Source of the DNA: Shewanella hanedai
GTDB lineage: Bacteria > Pseudomonadota > Gammaproteobacteria > Enterobacterales > Shewanellaceae
DNA: 42,037 bases
NCBI RefSeq assembly: GCF_007197645.1
Contig: NZ_VKGK01000044.1
Location: 1-42,037 of the forward strand
Direction of reading: 5' to 3'
Under the pieces are notes generated by a model. It was not told where the DNA came from, made no database searches, and saw only the letters and a list, made by a program, of their open reading frames with translations. Numbering within the stretch: the first letter of the stretch is position 1; the number at the start of each line of letters is the position of its first letter. Both the position numbers and the translations under genes were made by a program. This document shows positions 32,888 to 41,035 of the stretch, piece after piece.

Positions 32888-34738
32888 GTGTTAAATAAAT
32901 ATCCAATGTGGAAAAACTTTATGGTGATGATTGTCATCGCTGTGGGTTTTTTCTATGCGATTCCAAACCTCTTCGGGGAAGATTATGCCGTGCAAGTTGT
33001 GGCAACCCGAGGTGCAGAGGTTACGGCAACGACTCAGTCGACCGTAGATGAGCTGCTTGCAAGCAAGAATATCACGGTAAAACGCTCTGAGCTTGAAAAT
33101 GGTCAGTTATTAGTTCGAGTAGGTAATGGCGAACAACAACTGTTAGCAAAAGAAGCAATTGTCGAATCGCTAGGTGATAAATACATCGTCGCCTTGAACT
33201 TGGCTCCAGCTACACCAGATTGGCTTGAGTCAATGGGTGGCAGCCCAATGAAGTTAGGTTTGGATCTACGTGGTGGTGTGCATTTCCTGATGGAAGTGGA
33301 CATGGGCGAAGCAATTCGAAAGATGACAGAAGCTAAAATGTCAGACTTTAGAACCGATCTACGTGGCGAAAAAATTCGTTATGCGGGGATTCGCGATACA
33401 CCTAGAGGGATTGAAATTAAGTTTCGTGACGCAGAAAACTTAGGCAAAGCTGAACGTTTTCTAAAAACCCGTGGTAATGACATGGTGTTTGATGATATTT
33501 CATCAGGCGACAACTATGCACTTCGGGCGAATCTTAGCGAAGCGTATGTTAAGCAAGTGAAAGAGGAAGCACTGCAGCAAAACATCACAACGATCCGTAA
33601 TCGTGTGAATGAGTTGGGTGTGGCAGAGCCTGTGGTACAACGTCAAGGTGCAGAACGTATTATCGTTGAGCTTCCTGGTGTTCAAGACACTGCTCGTGCT
33701 AAAGACATTTTAGGTGCAACGGCGTCAATCGAGTTCCATATGGTTGATGAGAAAGCCGATGCTGCAGCCGCAGCAAGTGGACGAATCTCTCCGAGCTCTA
33801 AAGTCTATGAACGCCGAAATGGTGGTCAAGTCGTATTGCAAAAAGCAGTTATGCTGACCGGTGATCATATTCAAGGTGCGCAACCAAGCTTTGATGAATA
33901 CAGTCGTCCTCAAGTAAGCATTAACTTAGATTCAAAAGGCGGATCTATCTTTTCAAATGTGACTAAGGACAACATTGGTAAACCAATGGCGACCCTATTC
34001 ATTGAGTACAAAGATAACGGTGATAAGAATCCTGATGGCAGCATCAAGATGCAGAAGATCGAAGAGGTCATCTCAGTTGCGACAATTCAAGCTCGTCTTG
34101 GTCGTAATTTTGTTATCACAGGTCTTGAGCATGCTGAAGCACAAAATTTAGCCCTACTACTGCGTGCCGGTGCCTTGATTGCGCCAGTGACGATTGTAGA
34201 AGAGCGTACGATTGGTCCAAGCCTAGGTGCAGAGAACATCCAAAACGGTGTTCAGGCGATGATCTGGGGTATGGCTGTCGTACTGATTTTCATGCTGGTT
34301 TACTACCGTGGTTTTGGTCTTATCGCTAACTTAGCGCTAACGGCTAACCTTGTGATGGTTGTTGGCGTGATGTCGATGATCCCTGGCGCTGTTCTTACTC
34401 TGCCGGGTATTGCAGGTATGGTATTAACCGTTGGTATGGCTGTTGATGGTAACGTTCTGATTTACGAACGTATTCGTGAAGAGTTACGTAACGGTCGTAG
34501 CGTACAGCAAGCGATTCATGAAGGTTACGGTAATGCGTTTTCAACCATTGCTGATGCCAACATCACCACCTTTATGACAGCGCTTATTCTGTTTGCTGTT
34601 GGTACTGGTGCGGTGAAAGGCTTCGCTGTGACACTGATGATCGGTATCGCAACGTCTATGTTTACCTCTATCGTGGGAACCCGCTCAATAGTTAACGCTA
34701 TTTGGGGTGGTAAACGCGTTAAGAAACTATCCATATAA
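32888..34738 (+). CDS. secD: Protein translocase subunit SecD
   Basis: A 616-residue SecD. It has an N-terminal membrane helix, the large periplasmic domain with GLDLRGGVHFLMEVD (residues ~119-133) and VRNRVNELGVAEP-like sequence, and five C-terminal helices with PGIAGMVLTVGMAVDGNVLI and YERIREEL. It uses the proton gradient with SecF to help pull proteins across the membrane. Translation starts at GTG 32888 (MLNKYP), preceded by AAGAGGG. Confidence 0.95.
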   Translation: MLNKYPMWKNFMVMIVIAVGFFYAIPNLFGEDYAVQVVATRGAEVTATTQSTVDELLASKNITVKRSELENGQLLVRVGNGEQQLLAKEAIVESLGDKYIVALNLAPATPDWLESMGGSPMKLGLDLRGGVHFLMEVDMGEAIRKMTEAKMSDFRTDLRGEKIRYAGIRDTPRGIEIKFRDAENLGKAERFLKTRGNDMVFDDISSGDNYALRANLSEAYVKQVKEEALQQNITTIRNRVNELGVAEPVVQRQGAERIIVELPGVQDTARAKDILGATASIEFHMVDEKADAAAAASGRISPSSKVYERRNGGQVVLQKAVMLTGDHIQGAQPSFDEYSRPQVSINLDSKGGSIFSNVTKDNIGKPMATLFIEYKDNGDKNPDGSIKMQKIEEVISVATIQARLGRNFVITGLEHAEAQNLALLLRAGALIAPVTIVEERTIGPSLGAENIQNGVQAMIWGMAVVLIFMLVYYRGFGLIANLALTANLVMVVGVMSMIPGAVLTLPGIAGMVLTVGMAVDGNVLIYERIREELRNGRSVQQAIHEGYGNAFSTIADANITTFMTALILFAVGTGAVKGFAVTLMIGIATSMFTSIVGTRSIVNAIWGGKRVKKLSI

Positions 34739-34750
34739 GGAGGCTTGATT

Positions 34751-35698
34751 ATGTATCAGATTTTATCAATAAAAGGCACGATCAACTTCCTTCGCCATGC
34801 AGTGCCGATCAGTATGATTTCGTTGGTATTAGTATTGGGTTCATTGACCTCATTAGCCACAAAAGGGATCAATTGGGGACTGGATTTTACCGGTGGTACC
34901 GTTGTTGAACTTGAGTTTTCATCACCGATTAATTTAGAGCAATTGCGCACTAACTTAGCCAGTGTTGAAACAGATGGCGCTGTGGTGCAGAACTTTGGTT
35001 CTAGCCGAGATGTGTTGGTTCGTCTTCCTGTTAAGGAAGGAGTCGCAACAGATATCCAAGTCGCTCAGGTGATGGATGCTGCGACAACTCTCGACCCACA
35101 AGTGATTCAAAAGCGTGTTGAAGTTGTTGGCCCTCAAATTGGTAAAGAACTGGCTGAGCAAGGCGGATTAGCGGTGTTAGTGGCCCTTATCTGTATTCTT
35201 ATCTATGTTTCTTTCAGATTCGAATGGCGTTTAGCAGTTGGTTCTGTTGTGGCATTGGCTCACGATGTGATCATCACCTTAGGTGTGTTCTCTCTGTTCC
35301 AGTTAGATTTTGATCTAACAGTACTGGCGGGCGTGCTGACGGTGGTAGGTTACTCTCTTAACGATACGATCGTGGTATTTGACCGTATTCGAGAGAACTT
35401 CCTCAAGATGCGTAAGAGCACGCCTGAAGAGATTGTGAACACTTCTATTACTCAGACCATGAGTCGTACGATTATCACGACGGGAACGACGCTAGTCGTG
35501 GTTGTCGCGTTATTCCTTAAGGGCGGCACTATGATCCACGGTTTTGCTACGGCATTGCTAATGGGGATATTTGTCGGTACTTTCTCATCTATCTACGTGG
35601 CGAGTTTCCTAGCGATTAAGCTTGGTATTAACCGCGAGCACATGATGCCTGTTGAGATAGAAAAAGAGGGCGCAGATCAAGATGCATTGATGCCTTAA
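34751..35698 (+). CDS. secF: Protein translocase subunit SecF
   Basis: A 315-residue SecF. It has six membrane helices, the periplasmic motif GLDFTGGTVVELEF (residues ~40-53), VGPQIGKEL, GYSLNDTIVVFDRIRENF and SRTIITTGTT. ATG 34751 is preceded by AGGAGG and lies 12 bp after secD. An upstream in-frame TTG adds only two residues. The final 14 codons (after MPV) are repeated downstream, see the tandem repeat at 35654. Confidence 0.95.
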   Translation: MYQILSIKGTINFLRHAVPISMISLVLVLGSLTSLATKGINWGLDFTGGTVVELEFSSPINLEQLRTNLASVETDGAVVQNFGSSRDVLVRLPVKEGVATDIQVAQVMDAATTLDPQVIQKRVEVVGPQIGKELAEQGGLAVLVALICILIYVSFRFEWRLAVGSVVALAHDVIITLGVFSLFQLDFDLTVLAGVLTVVGYSLNDTIVVFDRIRENFLKMRKSTPEEIVNTSITQTMSRTIITTGTTLVVVVALFLKGGTMIHGFATALLMGIFVGTFSSIYVASFLAIKLGINREHMMPVEIEKEGADQDALMP

Positions 35699-35829
35699 TC
35701 TCTTTATAATTAGCCATCATGAACCTATGATGGCTAATATGGAGATAGAAAAAGAAGGCGCAGATCAAGACGCGTTGATGCCATAATCTCTTTATAGCTA
35801 GCCATCATGAACCTATGATGGTTGATATT
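35654..35829 (+). repeat. Tandem duplication of the secF 3' end, 88-bp period
   Basis: Copy 1 (35654-35741) covers the last 14 secF codons, the stop codon and a hairpin TAGCCATCAT / ATGATGGCTA. Copy 2 (35742-35829) repeats all of this with scattered changes, and a third start (GAGATAAAAA) runs into the terminator. Within the coding part the two copies differ at four bases, all third codon positions and all synonymous. Confidence 0.9.
35739..35786 (+). CDS. Possible 15-codon micro-ORF copying the SecF tail
   Basis: ATG at 35739 opens a frame reading MEIEKEGADQDALMP and a stop, identical in protein to the last 14 residues of SecF plus a methionine. It has no good ribosome-binding site. It may simply be the residue of the duplication. 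Expression is unproven, and I list it because the amino-acid sequence is unchanged despite base differences. Confidence 0.25.
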   Translation: MEIEKEGADQDALMP

Positions 35830-35835
35830 AGAGAT

Positions 35836-35863
35836 AAAAAAACCACCTTCGGGTGGTTTTTTT
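35836..35863 (+). terminator. Terminator of the tgt-yajC-secD-secF cluster
   Basis: The stem AAAAAAACCACC / GGTGGTTTTTTT with a TTCG loop and a strong T-run lies directly after the duplicated secF tail. Confidence 0.93.
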
Positions 35864-36274
35864 ATGCCTTGAAAACCTTACAGTTCATCAGTTTTCGAAT
35901 GAAGACTGAATATATTTTCGATTTAGCTTCTGACTGGTTTGGTATGAGTGGTGCGTTTGAAGGTCTTATCTTCACCTATGTTTATATACAATCGTATTCA
36001 GACGGTTAGAAAGTTGAGCCTATGTTTCCAACACGAATACACGCTTTACTATTGAGTTACGAATGGAAGCTCTGTAGGTTTAGTAGGATGAAAGTACGCG
36101 CTCTTGTACTTTTGTGATAACAGGCAAGATAAGAGTACAAATTAGTTTTATCCGAATGTGTATTGGCAAAACACGCTGGCCGCATATTGAAATGTTAGAT
36201 TTCGCGTGAGTTGGCCCTAAAATGAAAACTCCGAATATCATAAGCTCTTAAACAAAGAAGAAACCGTTCCGCCA
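35864..36274. other. 411-bp gap at the start of the accessory region
   Basis: No convincing gene. The segment 35892-35985 resembles 40248-40339. Inverted repeats are seen at 36091-36112 (AAAGTAC / GTACTTT) and 36266-36292 (GTTCCGCC / GGCGGAAC). An open frame from 35815 crosses the terminator and is not likely real. Confidence 0.5.
35892..35985. repeat. Left copy of a diverged direct repeat
   Basis: It aligns with 40248-40339. Shared blocks in order are AATGAAG, TTTAGCTTC, CTGG, GGTA, GAAGGTC, CTTCA and GTTTAT. The two copies are clearly related but well diverged, and both encode an open frame of the form F-x-LAS-x-W...EG...F...VY. They lie on opposite sides of the G+C-richer gene pair. Confidence 0.55.
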
Positions 36275-36508
36275 ATGTGTTATAGGCGGAACATAAAATA
36301 TTACGAGCTGGTTAGTTATGTAAATAATACTATTGCATGCTACTTATCCGGCAACTCTAAAGCGGTCGAGGTGTTTGTGGAAAGGTCACGTATTTTTATA
36401 AGTGATAACCCTCCTACGAATGATGTAAAGACTATTAAGAGTTGGTCCAGCGTATTTAATAGCGCTAGAGGAATCATGTTGTTGAAATTTCATCTAACAA
36501 GGCTATAA
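36275..36508 (+). CDS. Small hypothetical ORF
   Basis: A 77-residue ORF with no recognised family and no signal or membrane segment. Its ATG sits inside the loop of a hairpin (36266-36292) and lacks a clear ribosome-binding site. Its stop lies within CTAACAAGGCTATAA, a sequence that resembles the start of an integron attC site. It may be a gene-cassette ORF or chance. Confidence 0.3.
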   Translation: MCYRRNIKYYELVSYVNNTIACYLSGNSKAVEVFVERSRIFISDNPPTNDVKTIKSWSSVFNSARGIMLLKFHLTRL

Positions 36509-36578
36509 ACAGGGCGTTATTTGTTCATCGTTATCACCATTACTCTGGAAGGATTTTCATATTAAAATAGATGCAAAA

Positions 36579-36812
36579 ATGCGGTTTGTGGCTCGATTTT
36601 TTTTTGTTGTATTTACAATTGTAGTTATTAATATGCTGATAAATGGAGGGTATAAATCTACCACTATGGGCTCTGAACGTTTTGTTAGTGCGGCCTCCAA
36701 TCCTTTAAAATATTACTTTGCACTTGTTTGGCAATCATTAATCATTTGCGTGTCATTTTATTTTGGCTTCATTGTTAAACTAGGGACTAACAACGGTGAA
36801 AAAAACTCTTAA
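36579..36812 (+). CDS. Small hypothetical membrane protein
   Basis: A 77-residue protein with two hydrophobic segments (residues ~3-22, FVARFFFVVFTIVVINMLI; and ~46-66, YYFALVWQSLIICVSFYFGF) and a short polar C-terminus. The membrane pattern makes it more credible than its neighbours. The ribosome-binding site is weak and I do not recognise a family. Confidence 0.42.
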   Translation: MRFVARFFFVVFTIVVINMLINGGYKSTTMGSERFVSAASNPLKYYFALVWQSLIICVSFYFGFIVKLGTNNGEKNS

Positions 36813-37278
36813 CAAGAGACGATGCTGTCAATCGTTAAATTTAAGACTATGACGCTTCTCACACTCATTCACCAAGGTGCCATCTCTCAGCATCGAATTA
36901 AAAATCATAGTCACCTTTATTCATATTTTAAATTCAAATAGCTTACTCAACATTACCACTGCATGTATTCCCCCTATACCTAGCCCTCTAAATAGCATTA
37001 AACGAGTTCATGTAGGGTTGATCTGCCTGCTAAAACTTTCTGATGTGAAAAGTCTTTTATGCTGTAAATTTGATGTGAATATGATAAATATATGCATGTG
37101 GAACAACTTTACATCGATTAAACACTATCCAGAGAAAGGATACTCAATAAGTATCAAGGCCATTAAGAGCAGCCCCGTAAGTAGTTGGCTTCGCTTTATT
37201 ACAAATCTTAGCCTTTTACTTGTCCGCTTATTACGGCGTTCGCCTAAATAAGATATCTGCTTAAGTAAGGAGACACAA
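36813..37278. other. 466-bp AT-rich gap before the barrel gene
   Basis: A 124-codon frame starting at GTG 36877 exists but has no ribosome-binding site, no recognisable domain and a composition unlike coding sequence, so I do not call it. AAGGAG for the next gene is at the right end. Confidence 0.4.
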
Positions 37279-38820
37279 ATGCCTTGGTACAGCACTAAAC
37301 GCGCTCAGCATTGGTTGAATGAAGGAGCCATTCCCTTAAGCTTTCGTCAGAATAATTTTGTGATTCGCCGTGCTTTACTCCTCGCTATCGCTGCAGGAAT
37401 GATATCCCATAACTTTCCTGCATCTGCAGCAGAAACGACGGGATCCACGCTGAGTGAATCCGACCCAATGCTGTTTATTGACTCGAAAGCATGGACCGTG
37501 CGTGGCCATTTTCAACTTGGCGTGAACGCAGTGGCAGAGCGCAACCTTTTTTGGGATCTCGGCGAGTCGGCGACCGGTAACACCGAGTTTAACGCAGACA
37601 AGGAATGGCTGGAGTTCTACGCTGAGCCAGGGATCAGTTTCGAGCGGCATTTGGCATCAGGCTCGGCTTGGTTTGGCAAGGTTTCAGCTGTGGGTTCATA
37701 TACCGCAGGGACGGACGCGTTTGATGCAAGCAACATAGGTAGCGTCACCGCTGAGGAAGTGTACCTCGGCTATCGGACGAAATTTGCTGGTGATTGGGAT
37801 ATCGAAGTGTCGTTAGGACCTCGTGTGCTCAAGCTTGGCACGGGAATGTTGATTGCTAATGGTGGATCCGATGGCTTTGAGCGCGGCGCCCTTAAGTTAG
37901 GTCCCCGAGAAGCTTGGGAAAAAGCCGCTATCGTGCAGCTCACTGGGGGAGGTTTCAAAACCACCGCCTTCTATATGGCACCAAATGAGATGCCGTCCAA
38001 TGACACCAAGAATCTTCTCAATGGGGTAGACCTACGCTGGGACGGCAAGCATGGCGACTATAGCGGACTGACGTATATCCACGTTCTTAAGTCCGAGGCC
38101 GCTTATCCGAAGGCTGCTCCAGGCGGAGTAGGCGCCCCGACTATCATTCCCGACGCACGGGCCAAGTTGAACGCCCTGAACTTCTATGGAAAAATGGACG
38201 GCCTTAGCGGTGCCCTGAGTAACCTGAGCCTAGCACTTGACATCGCCTATGAGTGGAACGACCGCATTGACCTTCGTGCCTGGGGCGGGCGTGTTAAACT
38301 CGAGTACGCTTTCACGAGTCAACCGTGGCAACCGACCCTAGGTTACTCGTTCCAGACCTTTTCGGGCGACGACCCAGATACCACTCGAATCGAGCGCTTC
38401 GACCCACTCTATTATGACGGCTCACCAAGTACATGGGCGACGGGGTCAAAATCTGCGATGGTATTTATTAACTCGAACGTGCTATCGCATAACCTCAGCC
38501 TTCGCGTCACGCCGACGGTGCGTGACACGGTTACCTTACGTTATTCCCATGTCCGTGCGAACGAACTCCGTAGTCCACTGCAGTTCGGGCAGGCTACCCG
38601 GCTAGACTTTTCCGATGGATTATCGACCGTGGTTTCAGGCGTCACCAACGCCCATCTTTCGGACGATGTTTTCATCGAATACAATCGCATCGTCACCCCT
38701 AACATTTATCTAACCGCAGGATTAAGCATCTCTATTCCAGGGGCGGGCATCATAAGTGCCGCTGGAGGGAATGCCCCTGACTGGAAAGGAGGATTTATCA
38801 ATGTCGTCTTCAACTACTAA
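37279..38820 (+). CDS. Alginate-export-like outer-membrane beta-barrel protein
   Basis: A 513-residue outer-membrane protein with a long N-terminal region then a signal sequence (RRALLLAIAAGMISHNFPASAA, cut near residue 50). It has many amphipathic strands and ends in the aromatic residue of NVVFNY. Segments such as FQTFSGDDPDTTRIERFDPL and LRVTPTVRDTVTLRYSHVRA resemble the AlgE/alginate-export family, although a role in alginate export is not implied. Codon use is visibly G+C-richer than in the surrounding genes, suggesting transfer. AAGGAG precedes the ATG. It overlaps the serine-hydrolase gene by 20 bp. Confidence 0.75.
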   Translation: MPWYSTKRAQHWLNEGAIPLSFRQNNFVIRRALLLAIAAGMISHNFPASAAETTGSTLSESDPMLFIDSKAWTVRGHFQLGVNAVAERNLFWDLGESATGNTEFNADKEWLEFYAEPGISFERHLASGSAWFGKVSAVGSYTAGTDAFDASNIGSVTAEEVYLGYRTKFAGDWDIEVSLGPRVLKLGTGMLIANGGSDGFERGALKLGPREAWEKAAIVQLTGGGFKTTAFYMAPNEMPSNDTKNLLNGVDLRWDGKHGDYSGLTYIHVLKSEAAYPKAAPGGVGAPTIIPDARAKLNALNFYGKMDGLSGALSNLSLALDIAYEWNDRIDLRAWGGRVKLEYAFTSQPWQPTLGYSFQTFSGDDPDTTRIERFDPLYYDGSPSTWATGSKSAMVFINSNVLSHNLSLRVTPTVRDTVTLRYSHVRANELRSPLQFGQATRLDFSDGLSTVVSGVTNAHLSDDVFIEYNRIVTPNIYLTAGLSISIPGAGIISAAGGNAPDWKGGFINVVFNY

Positions 38821-40129
38821 AATCGTATTCACACTCTCTGTTTTGGCCGCCACCTTTGTCTCGAACATCTGGGCGAGTGATGGGGCACAGGTTCCTCTGA
38901 GTGACAGCGAGTCCAATCCCATTAAGCTCGGTTGGATGCAGGGATTTCCGCCACCTCAGGATAAGCTCATCATGCAGCCGGAGTCTGATTTTTTTAGCTT
39001 TCCGAAGATGCGTTGGACCGTTTGTCACATCCGTGAACTGATGCCCACCAAAGAAGTGAGCAGAGGTATCGGTGCGCCTGTGCCGATGGCCTATGCCCTA
39101 GATAGCGGCATCGACTCAGTTAAGTTCAATCCGCTAGGCAGTAATAAACCCATGACTTGGAAGCAATCGTTATCGGCAAATTACACCGATGGAATGCTTG
39201 TCCTACATAAGGGGCGGATCGTTTACGAAGCATATTCTGACTGCCTCAACGACACGGGTAAGCATGCCGCCATGTCGATGACCAAGTCCCTTACAGGGCT
39301 GCTTGCTGAGATCCTTGTCGTTGAGGGGCGGCTCAACCCAACAGCCAAGGTTGCAACCATCATCCCTGAACTTAAGGACAGCGCGTTTGGTAATGCCACC
39401 GTGCGGCAAGTCATGGATATGACCACATCACTTAAATACAGTGAGGACTATGCGGATCCAAACGCGGATATCTGGGTCTATTCAAAGGCAGCTAGCCCTT
39501 TACCTAAACAGAAGGGCTATAAAGGCCCCAATGGTTATTTCGAGTATCTGCAGACCCTTAAACAGGACGATATCAAGCACGGAGAGGCTTTCGGTTACAA
39601 AACTGTCAACTCTGATGCACTTGGCTGGATTATATCCAAAGTCACTGGAAAGGATATTGCGAGTATGTTGTCTGAACGGATCTGGCAAAAAATGGGTGCA
39701 GAGCAGGATGGCTATATGACTGTAGACGCCAAGGGGATCCCTTTCGCGGGCGGCGGACTCAGCGCTGGCTTACGTGACTTAGGTCGAATCGGTCAGTTAA
39801 TGCTGAACAGCGGAGAGATCAATGGGCAAAGATTGTTCCCAAAAGAGGTTGTGGAGAATATTCAAGCTGGTGGCGACAAGAACGCTTTTGCGAAGGCCGG
39901 ATACAAAACACTCGAAGGCGGCAGCTATCACAGCATGTGGTGGGTCATGCATAACGAGCATGGTGCTTACGCTGCGCGCGGCGTACATGGGCAGACTATC
40001 TATGTGGATCCAACCGCTGAAATGGTTATCGTGCGATTCTCGTCTTTTCCATCGGCTGCAAACTCGAAGATTGACCCAACCTCGTTGCCTGCCTATCAAG
40101 CCGTGGCCAAGTATCTGATGCAAAATTAA
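38801..40129 (+). CDS. Exported serine hydrolase of the beta-lactamase/NylB type
   Basis: A 442-residue protein with a signal peptide (cut near residue 25, NIWA-SDG) and a class-C beta-lactamase-like fold. It has SxxK as SMTK (Ser159-Lys162), a tyrosine motif YKTVNSDALGW (Tyr266) and RGVHGQ (396-398) in place of the KTG box. The VNSDALGW and GVHGQ motifs are those I associate with 6-aminohexanoate-dimer hydrolases and related esterases rather than beta-lactamases. ATG 38801 has a perfect AAAGGAGG eight bases upstream inside the end of the barrel gene, so the two are translationally coupled. Its substrate is unknown, probably an amide or ester handled with the barrel protein. G+C-richer than its surroundings. 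Confidence 0.85.
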   Translation: MSSSTTKIVFTLSVLAATFVSNIWASDGAQVPLSDSESNPIKLGWMQGFPPPQDKLIMQPESDFFSFPKMRWTVCHIRELMPTKEVSRGIGAPVPMAYALDSGIDSVKFNPLGSNKPMTWKQSLSANYTDGMLVLHKGRIVYEAYSDCLNDTGKHAAMSMTKSLTGLLAEILVVEGRLNPTAKVATIIPELKDSAFGNATVRQVMDMTTSLKYSEDYADPNADIWVYSKAASPLPKQKGYKGPNGYFEYLQTLKQDDIKHGEAFGYKTVNSDALGWIISKVTGKDIASMLSERIWQKMGAEQDGYMTVDAKGIPFAGGGLSAGLRDLGRIGQLMLNSGEINGQRLFPKEVVENIQAGGDKNAFAKAGYKTLEGGSYHSMWWVMHNEHGAYAARGVHGQTIYVDPTAEMVIVRFSSFPSAANSKIDPTSLPAYQAVAKYLMQN

Positions 40130-41035
40130 GGGAGGCGATAATAGGGAACAAGGCGCTTCAGCGGATGCGGACATGGGTAAGTCGAGCCGCTGAACTTACA
40201 CTCTAGAACGATTGTTCTAAGATGCTTTTCACCAAAGTTGGTTAGCCTTCAAATGAAGGTGGTTACATTTTTTATTTTAGCTTCAGGCTGGATGGTATTG
40301 AGTTTGATCATTGAAGGTCGTACCTTCATGGTTGTTTATCGCCTCCAGCGGGGTATGTGCAGACACTTCTGCGAGACGCTGTAAATATATCCCTATACGC
40401 TCTACGACTTCCAATAACTTCCCTGTTAAACGGCCAGTTCGGCGTCCAAGCCTCTCGTTCGAAGAGTATCACTTCGCGATACCTCACCCTGAAGTCGAAG
40501 CCCGCAGCCGTATCTACACTTGGTTATTTATCTCTTCGATTTGGCTTTACTTGGATTTCGACACTCATTTATGCCCCATTACAAGCTAGTGGTAACAACG
40601 ATACTATTCAGTTCCAATCAAAAGCTCCGTACTTTTTCTAATCTTTCTTGAGCGCTTTACTTGCCACCCAAAAGACTGGTTGCCCGTGGCTTTTCGTAGA
40701 CACTGGTATAACTGATTTGCTTCAAAGTGAGATAATTCTGGCATTAGAAGATGCGCAAAATGAGCTTTTTACGCATCGATAATTTTGTAACATTTAGGAA
40801 AAACTATACATATCAATCTACTGCGAAGTATTGAAAAGTGTTGTATAGACCTCTTAAACAAAGACGCATTCTTTTTCCTACGGTATCTTGAGCATTGTTT
40901 ATGTATTTACGGAAAATATTCGATTTACAACAATGATTTAGTGGTGGTACCTTTGAAGTTTGAATTGAGCAGTCTGGAACGTTATCGTGCTGCTATTGAA
41001 TAAGCTGTTATATTTAAAGGGAGTTACCTACACGT
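40130..41035. other. 906-bp gap with repeat relic and no clear gene
   Basis: It holds a short inverted repeat TAGAAC-GATT-GTTCTA (40204-40219), the right copy of the diverged direct repeat (40248-40339), then about 300 bp with overlapping open frames (40311-40589 and 40357-40641) that lack starts and domains. An AT-rich part follows with GATGCG...CGCATC (40750-40777). The block after 40340 (GCAGACACTTCTGCGAGACG) recalls an intergenic repeat of Shewanella, from memory only. Confidence 0.5.
40248..40339. repeat. Right copy of a diverged direct repeat
   Basis: The counterpart of 35892-35985 in the same orientation. Best agreement is over TTTAGCTTC, CTGG, GGTA, GAAGGTCGTACCTTCA and GTTTAT. It lies 118 bp after the serine-hydrolase stop. 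Confidence 0.55.

Noticed and set aside
35815..36009. Plus-strand ORF of 64 codons after secF
   Set aside because: It spans the secF terminator hairpin and overlaps the diverged repeat, with no recognisable domain.
36877..37251. 124-codon frame starting at GTG before the barrel gene
   Set aside because: No ribosome-binding site, no domain, and composition and residue use that look non-coding; direction alone is not enough.
38801..40129. Beta-lactamase as the product name
   Set aside because: The SxxK is present but the KTG box is replaced by HGQ and the tyrosine motif is of NylB/esterase type, so antibiotic hydrolysis is not supported.
40311..40641. Two overlapping plus-strand frames after the hydrolase gene
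   Set aside because: They overlap each other in different frames, have poor starts and no family resemblance. Part of the stretch looks like an intergenic repeat.
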